From positions 11,141,501-11,205,500 of the forward strand of contig CM065394.1 of the NCBI GenBank assembly GCA_033060915.1: a stretch of DNA of 64,000 bases, given 5' to 3'. The DNA comes from Euryodendron excelsum (taxonomy: Eukaryota > Streptophyta > Magnoliopsida > Ericales > Pentaphylacaceae). Shown here in pieces: positions 57,978 through 64,000 of this stretch. Numbering within the stretch: the first letter of the stretch is position 1; the number at the start of each line of letters is the position of its first letter. Under the pieces are notes generated by a model. It was given only the letters and a program-made list of their open reading frames with translations. It did not search any database and was not told where the DNA came from. Position numbers and translations under genes: made by a program.

Positions 57978-59348
57978 CCTGAAGATCAAGGTAAGAATAT
58001 CAATATAAGGTAAGTATAACTCATGAGAAAAAATAATAAGATAAATAAATAAATAATAAAAACAAACAAAAATAGACAAATAATAAAAAGATTTCAAATG
58101 ATAAGTCAAAATGAATTTCCTACACATTTTGGTTTTCAACTTCAAGTCAAAACGAATTTTCTAAATCTCAAGGGTTTTCTGTCTTTTTCCTTCAAAAAGA
58201 TTTTATTCCAAAACTTTCCAACTATTTTTCCTAATTTTGAAAAATTTTGGCAGAGTTTCGTTTAAAAATGATCCCTACAACACCCACAACATCAACAAAA
58301 AACACAACCCACGACATCAACACAAAACACAAACTATGCACTCTACAACATCACAATCACATAGCACCAACACCCGCGCACACTTTTCAAATTTCTAAAC
58401 TTTTCAAAAGAATTGTTTTATTTTCCAACAAATCAATGGTTTTCAAAGTTATCCTAAAATTTCTCAAAACCATTTCAAATGTTTTCTAAGATACCCCTAC
58501 ATTTTTCTAAATTTCAAACTCTATTACTTTCATCACTTCCTCAATTTTCTCCATTTCTCCTATTTTTCTCTAAGTCTTTTTCTATTTTTCAAAAAATAAA
58601 AAATTCAAAACGTTTTCAAAAAATCACGAAACTTCACACAGCTATTAAACACATTTTTCTAAGGCACAAGGTATAAAAACCTAGCCGAAATACCCAATAT
58701 CTAAAGCTGTAGGAACAAACACCCAATTCCTGCAGAAACCCCCCTTCATCTAATCATGAAAAATCACTCACATTTAATCAAACAAGCACCGAAATGCAAA
58801 AATAACTTCACCACAGTGTTCAAAACATATCAAAATATTAATTTTCACAATTCACATGATTCAAACGGAATTCTACACGTCGATATCCACATAAAATTGA
58901 AAACTCAACCTATTGGAGTTCCCCGGTGAAATCTTCCTCTCCGGCAACTTCTCTGCCGACGGGGTCTACTTCGGACAATCCTCGTGGTCCCTATGAAGCA
59001 CTATTGTAATATCCAAGTCGTTTCCTCGCAATGCCTCTCGGTTTTGCGAAAATCCTTCAAATCCCGCAAGTGTACAAACCAGAAATGTTTCTAGTTTTGA
59101 TCCTAAGCCTGGCACCACTAGCAGTGGCGCCAAGCCAATTCTATGAAGGTGCCACTGCTAGTGGCGCGAGTTCCAAATTCTAGGTAGTTTTGCCCTTTTT
59201 TCTGCCAAAACTCAATTTCAAAAGCCTTTTGGGCCCAATATCCATTTTCAACCTCCTGTTTTTCAAAAATTTCCACAGTCCGTCCCTCCAACCGCCTCAC
59301 GGTCAACATAGGACTCTTACTCTATTGTTTTTTGTCTTCGGCAAGCAA
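57978..59348 (+). other. Region between antisense ORF and 3' LTR of element D
   Basis: No plus-strand gene. The first 680 bp match 9494-10160 of A. From 58680 on is sequence with no counterpart seen elsewhere in the window, including a hairpin at 59110-59168. The frames at 58247-58676 and 59118-59309 are not supported. Confidence 0.55.
59110..59168 (+). repeat. Hairpin near the 3' end of element D internal region
   Basis: Left arm TGGCACCACTAGCAGTGGCG (59110 on) and right arm GGTGCCACTGCTAGTGGCGC (59148 on) pair over about 20 bp around a 16-bp loop. Sequence and form resemble the promoter-proximal LTR hairpin at 46819-46881. Confidence 0.8.
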
Positions 59349-59369
59349 AGACAGAAAAAGAGAGGCAGT
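59349..59369 (+). other. Polypurine tract of element D
   Basis: AGACAGAAAAAGAGAGGCAG followed by T, directly before the LTR start at 59370. Confidence 0.85.
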
Positions 59370-60257
59370 TATAAGCATCCCATTTTTGTCTGCTCGGTAA
59401 TCTCCAGTCTATCCAGACTTGTATTCAAGTCAATATGGAAATATTCTGAGTCAACTCAATTTTCTAAGTTTAATCCCATCAATCAATCGCTTTGCGGGCC
59501 CATGGGGCCCAAATAGAAGCAAAATGACCAAAATGCCCTTGGTGGCATTGCTCGGTCCAATTCCAATAGGCACGTCTTTTCGAAGACGGTGAGTCCTCTT
59601 TCCAAGTCCAATTTGAATTTCAATTAAATCCGACACATCCCTCAAGAAAGTTGATTCCTCGAGGCGGTAAGTCCATCCTGTTCGGCACGTTTTCAAAGAA
59701 GCTCTTCGGAACGGTAAGTCCCTTCAAATCCGTCGACCGGGACGAGACCTTAAGTCTAGTAAATGGTAGAATGTCCACCTTTGGTGCCCACTAGCCCGCC
59801 AATGCAGAAATGTTCATTTTGGCATGCCTTCCGAGAAAGTTGATTCCTCAAGTACTAAGTCCACCTAGAAGCTTCTAGAGATTAGGTAGTCTTTGGAATG
59901 ATCGCAATTTGTTAGAGTAACGGAAATAATCATAAACATCACAACTGCTAGAATAGCGAAAACACTCGCAAACAGGTCAATGTAGGGAATTGTTAGCAAA
60001 CCCCTATATCACGGGACCACCGTCAGAGTGACGAAAACACTCAAAACCCAGGTCAACACAGGTGCCTGCTAGCCCACTTCGGTGAAAAATGACCAAACTG
60101 CCCCTGGGCTATTTTTAGCACATTTCTCGAGACAGTACCTAAGTCCTCGAAACGACAAGTCCACCCATCCAAGATTATCTTAAAGACAATCCGGCAAGGT
60201 TAGGTGCCTTCCAGTCAGTTTCAGGCCAATTCCGAGACATTCCGGTTAAGATGACCA

Positions 60258-60730
60258 TTTTGCCCTTAGGCATCCGAACACCTCGAGAACCACACCGGCT
60301 CTGGGTATCAAACCGGTAGTCTCCCAAGAATGCTTCTTATAGTATTCTTGACTTTTCATTATCTTTTTCAGATCATTCCGAGTCAATTCCGGCAAGCCAG
60401 TGTGAAATGACCGTTTTGTCCCTGGTGGGCCGGTCGCATTTTCCGACCACACTGGCTCTGGGTATCAAACCAGTAACCTCCTGGAACATTCTAGCTAATG
60501 TTTCCAAGCTTCCAATATTTTTCCGAGATATTTCGAGTCCATCTTGGCAGCTTTCAGGCCCAATTGACTGTTTTTCCCTTAATGGCCCGATCAACCCTTC
60601 CAATAAATCTTGTCATCATTTTTCAAGTCTACTACGCCCAAGACACTGTTCTAAGGGTTTTTATCCCTTTCCAGCTTTTCGGGACATTCCCGGCCCCTTC
60701 AAATCATTCCCGAACCTTCCGGAGTCACTC
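60258..60730 (+). repeat. U3 repeat with 157-bp period, D 3' LTR
   Basis: TTTT(G/T) landmarks at 60258, 60414 and 60571 (156 and 157 bp). Confidence 0.82.
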
Positions 60731-60829
60731 CTAGTGAAGCTAGGCTAAAAATTGCATTGTAATCACTAGTACAGGCGCCCAAATCTTCTGAAGATACATT
60801 GTTTGCTGACTTTAAACATTTCCTAATTG

Positions 60830-60891
60830 GCTGGCGCCACTACTAGTGGTGCCAAGCCAAAAAATGGCCTGGCACCACACCTAGTGCCGCT
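60830..60891 (+). promoter_or_regulatory. Promoter-proximal hairpin, D 3' LTR
   Basis: GGCGCCACTACTAGTGGTGC with CCAAGCC, an A-rich loop, then GGCCTGGCACCACACC and TAGTGCCGC. Corresponds to 46819-46881. Confidence 0.75.
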
Positions 60892-60945
60892 AGTGCAAAG
60901 TTTTGCATAATGCCATTCCAATAGGCGCCAGGTCATTCCTCTGTC

Positions 60946-60953
60946 TATAAATA
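60946..60953 (+). promoter_or_regulatory. TATA box of the D 3' LTR
   Basis: TATAAATA followed by CAGAGTCTCTTCCAACG; same spacing to the hairpin as in the 5' LTR. Confidence 0.72.
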
Positions 60954-63405
60954 CAGAGTCTCTTCCAACGTGAAAGGGGTCCGCAAACTCAGTCTAAAAA
61001 CTCTCCTCTTCGATATACATAACTCGTAGCCTCCCTAAACCCTAGCCTTCTTTAGGTTTTCCAAAACCCTAGCCTCTATACACAAACCCTAACTCACATA
61101 TACTCCTATACACTCTTACACTAGCCTCCAAAGCCTCCATTGAAAACTTGAAGTGCTGCAACTCTGAAGTTTTTGAAGATCAAGACAAACCCCTGAAGAC
61201 TGACGCAAAACAAAGCGAGGACCGAAGCAAAGCAAGCAACTAAGAAGATACAAGGTAGGCTTCCTTTTACGTTTACGCCATTTCCCCCCTCTCTCTTCTC
61301 TCTCCGAACCCACTTGGGTTTTCTTCAATTTTAATCTCCCATCTTCTTCCCCCCTTACTTGCATGCTTGAAACAAGGGACTTCCGGGTCCATATGTAGGA
61401 TTAGGCTATTAGAAGTCACCGTGTCGGGGGCTTTCTCTTAGTCTAACCGGAGATCGCATGGGTTCAGCGCCCTTGATTTTGTGGTGAAGCCTTAACCTTT
61501 TATGTTCACGACCCCAACTTGCATTGTGTATATCATGATCTTGCATTCCTCCAAAATTCGTTTTCAAACTTGTTTTCAAAACTTGCATCAAAACCGTTTT
61601 TAAACTTGCATTAAATTTTCTTCTTCAAAACTTGTTTTCAAAATCACAATCCTTAGGTGATTCTAGCATTTCCATGGTTAGGGTAGTTTTAGAAAAGTGT
61701 TACATTTAAAATGACCAATATGGTCCATATTTTCAAATCCTTGTTGTTTTCAAAATCAATATCTTAGAGAGGTTCTAGCCTTCTTATGGTTAGAATCATT
61801 TTAGGAAAGCGAGATATTTTTATGGACTTTCTAAAAACTCTCTTTTCAAATCTCCCTTTCTAAAAAATCTCTTTTCCAATACACTGTTTAAAAATTCTCT
61901 CCAATCTCCTTTTCAAAATTCTTTTCCAAAATTGCTTTCTAAAAATTCCCTTCATGAAACTTACTTTCTTAGAAACTTCTTCTTAAACTCCTTCCCAAAA
62001 AGCTCTTTTCAAAATTCACTTTCTAAAAACGCTCTCTAAGTTTCCTTCCCAAAAACTCTTTCCAAAAACTCTCTTTTCAAAATTCACTTTTCAAAAACTC
62101 CTTTTTAAGATCTCCTTCCAAAAACCTTTTCTTTCTAAAAATTCTACTTTCCAAAAATCTCTTTCCTTAGAGCTTAAGTCAAGCCCTAAAGCCAATGATT
62201 AGGAAATCCTAATTTCCTTTCTTAAAACATGATTTCAATCTTGCCTCAAAACCTAGGTTTCCAAAATCTCCCTTTTCTTACATCAAAATCATAAATTTCC
62301 TAAACCTATTTTTCCGCCACAACTATAAATTCTCAAAATCTAGGATTTCTAAAACTTCACCTTCCAAATCCATGTCAAATCCAATCTTTCCTTCAAGAAA
62401 CCAAACCCAATCTTCCCATTTAGGAAACTAGATTCAATCCTCCGTTTTTGGAAACAAAATCAAAACACTTCTTCTTAGAAACAAAGTCCAAATCCTTCCT
62501 AATTTCAATCCTTTCTATTCTCATACTTTCTTAAATCTTAAGTTTCCAAAACTTGAACTCTCAAATCTTTTCTAATCTAAATCTTCCCTAATTCCAACCT
62601 TTCTTAATTCCATACCTTTCCAAATTTCAACTTTCCAAATCTAAATTTTCAAATCTTTCTTAAACTCAAACTTTCCTAATTCCAAGTATTTCTAAAACTC
62701 AAATTTCGAATCTTTCTAAAATTCTAAACTTTCTAAGTTTCAAATCTTTCCCAATCCAAAACTTTCTTAAGTCAAAACATTCTAAATCTAAAACTTTCTT
62801 AAGTCAAAACTTTCTAAATTCGAAACTTTCTTAAGTTAGAACTTTCTAAATTCTAAACTTTTCAAACTCCAAATTTCTCTTAAATCAAACTTCTCCTAAT
62901 TCAAATCTTTCCAAAAATCAACTTTTTTTCTTAAGAAGGAAACTTTCCTATTTCAAAACTTTTAATTTCAAAACTTTCCTATTTAAAAAACATTCCTTTT
63001 TCCTAAAACGAAACCTTTTTTATTTCAAAACTTTCCAAAATCAAAACTTTCATAATTCAAAACTTTCCTAAAATGAAACTTTCCTTAAACAGAACTTTCC
63101 TATTTTGAAACTTTCCTAATTCAACCCATTCCTAAATCCAACTTTCCCTAATCTTCCAAGTCCAATATTCGAGTCAAATATTTCTTAAACCTCAAGTCTT
63201 TCCTAAATCCTATCTTTCTTAAGGCTAGGTTTCCTAAATCTCAATCTTTCCAAACAAGTCTAAATCTTTCTTCCCAGTTCTATCTTTCTAAATCAAAGTC
63301 AAATCTTCTCAATTCCAAATTTCAATTTCAAATCTTCTATTCTAAGTTCAAATCAAACCCTTTTTTCAAACCAAAATTTCTTTTTCAAATCAAACCTTCT
63401 ATTTT

Positions 63406-63487
63406 CTATCGGACACTTGTCTGAACTACGACTGAACTGATTCTTTAAAAAGGATACGTAGGCAACCCTTACGGGTGCGGTTATAAC
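63406..63487 (+). repeat. Conserved LTR block, D 3' LTR
   Basis: CTGAACTACGACTGAACTG, then GGATACGTAGGCAACCC; as 1276-1357. Confidence 0.82.
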
Positions 63488-64000
63488 TCTTTCAAATTTC
63501 TAATTCCATAACCTTTTTTTTTTTCAAATCTCCAAGTCCACAATCTATTTCAAATTTCTAATTCCAAAAATCTATTTTCAAATTTTTATTTCTAAATATT
63601 TCCTTCAAACTCAAATCAAGTCTTTTCAAATCTATTTTTAATATCAAAATCTTTTCTTGCACTTGCATATCATGCATTATGTCAAACATCTTTTCAAATT
63701 TCTTGTCTAAAAGTGGATAGTTTTGGACATGTATTAATCGAAAACTTTGATGGATGAATCTAGGTGAACAGACATGTAGGTACCATAAGGGCTGAGTAGG
63801 GTGATGGCTTAGTGCGTCTTCCATACACGTAACCAACCATCGACTTAGATCACTGTTTTTGAATGACCAAAATGGAGTTATTTTCAAAAGAGGGCTTAAA
63901 TATTTTCAAAAGTTGGCAAACAACCTATTTTTTTAAAAATCCCCTTTTGAGGAAGTATTTTCAAAATCGTTTTCAAAAACCCCAAATGTAGTCTTCAAAT

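Larger units (their letters stand above)
39806..64000 (+). mobile_element. Element D, most complete Tat/Ogre-like copy (3' LTR runs off the window)
   Basis: The 5' LTR (39806-39857 plus 45410-49951) is split by a solo LTR. Then follow PBS, leader, gag remnant, protease, a G-patch-like segment, the RT end plus RNase H, integrase, an antisense ORF, a purine tract and the 3' LTR from 59370. Protease-RT-RNase H-integrase order and the second RNase H define Ty3/gypsy Tat/Ogre. Most of gag and the RT catalytic core are missing, and stops and frameshifts are spread through what is left. The left target duplication cannot be verified because the right end is outside the window. Confidence 0.85.
59370..64000 (+). 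repeat. 3' LTR of element D (cut by the window edge)
   Basis: Starts TATAAGCATCCCATTTTTG (first dinucleotide TA where the family has TG). It follows the 5' LTR closely through U3, hairpin, TATA, donor-like site, C/T-rich U5 and conserved block. By comparison with 49951 it ends roughly 150-250 bp beyond the window. Confidence 0.9.

Noticed and set aside
1..64000. Host protein-coding genes, tRNA or rRNA genes
   Set aside because: All frames with recognisable domains belong to retrotransposons. No cloverleaf, rRNA core or exon series was noticed; a computed scan could still find small items.

Overview
The window looks like intergenic, heterochromatin-type DNA from a large flowering-plant genome, probably a dicot. 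I found no convincing host gene, tRNA, rRNA or CRISPR array. Nearly every base can be assigned to decayed Ty3/gypsy LTR retrotransposons nested in each other. Most belong to one Tat/Ogre-like family. Its marks are LTRs of about 3.6-5.5 kb that start TGTAAGCACCCC and end GCGCGACA, a primer-binding site reading TGGCGACTCCACTGGGGA, a purine tract of the type GACAGAAAAAGAGAGGCAG, a second (archaeal-type) RNase H in pol, and a large antisense ORF with a plant-mobile-domain-like region between integrase and the 3' LTR. I name no species.

Layout. (1) 1-26248, plus strand: two family members in tandem sharing one LTR (LTR-internal A-LTR remnant-internal B-LTR). A (2091-10160) keeps a broken gag and antisense ORF but has no pol. 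B (10756-22679) has neither gag nor pol. A different element, a chromovirus probably of the Tekay/Del group, sits inside B at 13882-19140 with a perfect 5-bp target duplication (TAATG); nearly all of its 5' half is gone. (2) 26249-39784, minus strand: element C, with an LTR cut off exactly where B ends, an internal region without gag or pol, and a plus-strand solo LTR (32296-35913) inside it. (3) 39806 to past the right edge, plus strand: element D, the most complete copy. It carries protease, a G-patch-like segment, the end of RT plus RNase H, integrase, an antisense ORF and the start of its 3' LTR, but lacks most of gag and the RT core. Its 5' LTR is split after 52 bp by a 5547-bp solo LTR of the same family in reverse orientation (39858-45404), flanked by a perfect ACTTA duplication.

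How it works together. No single copy has an intact gag-pol, and all recognisable frames carry stops or frameshifts, several of them CGA-to-TGA changes typical of methylated-cytosine decay. The parts that look best preserved are non-coding: LTR ends, TATA boxes, PBS and purine tracts, a promoter-proximal hairpin, an LTR block around ACGTAGGCAACC, and U3 tandem arrays with a 157-bp period. The order of events can be partly read: element C is older than the A/B block if that block inserted into its LTR; B is older than the chromovirus; D is older than the inverted solo LTR. The two inverted LTR-LTR junctions (near 26248 and 45404) are plausible double-stranded-RNA sources.
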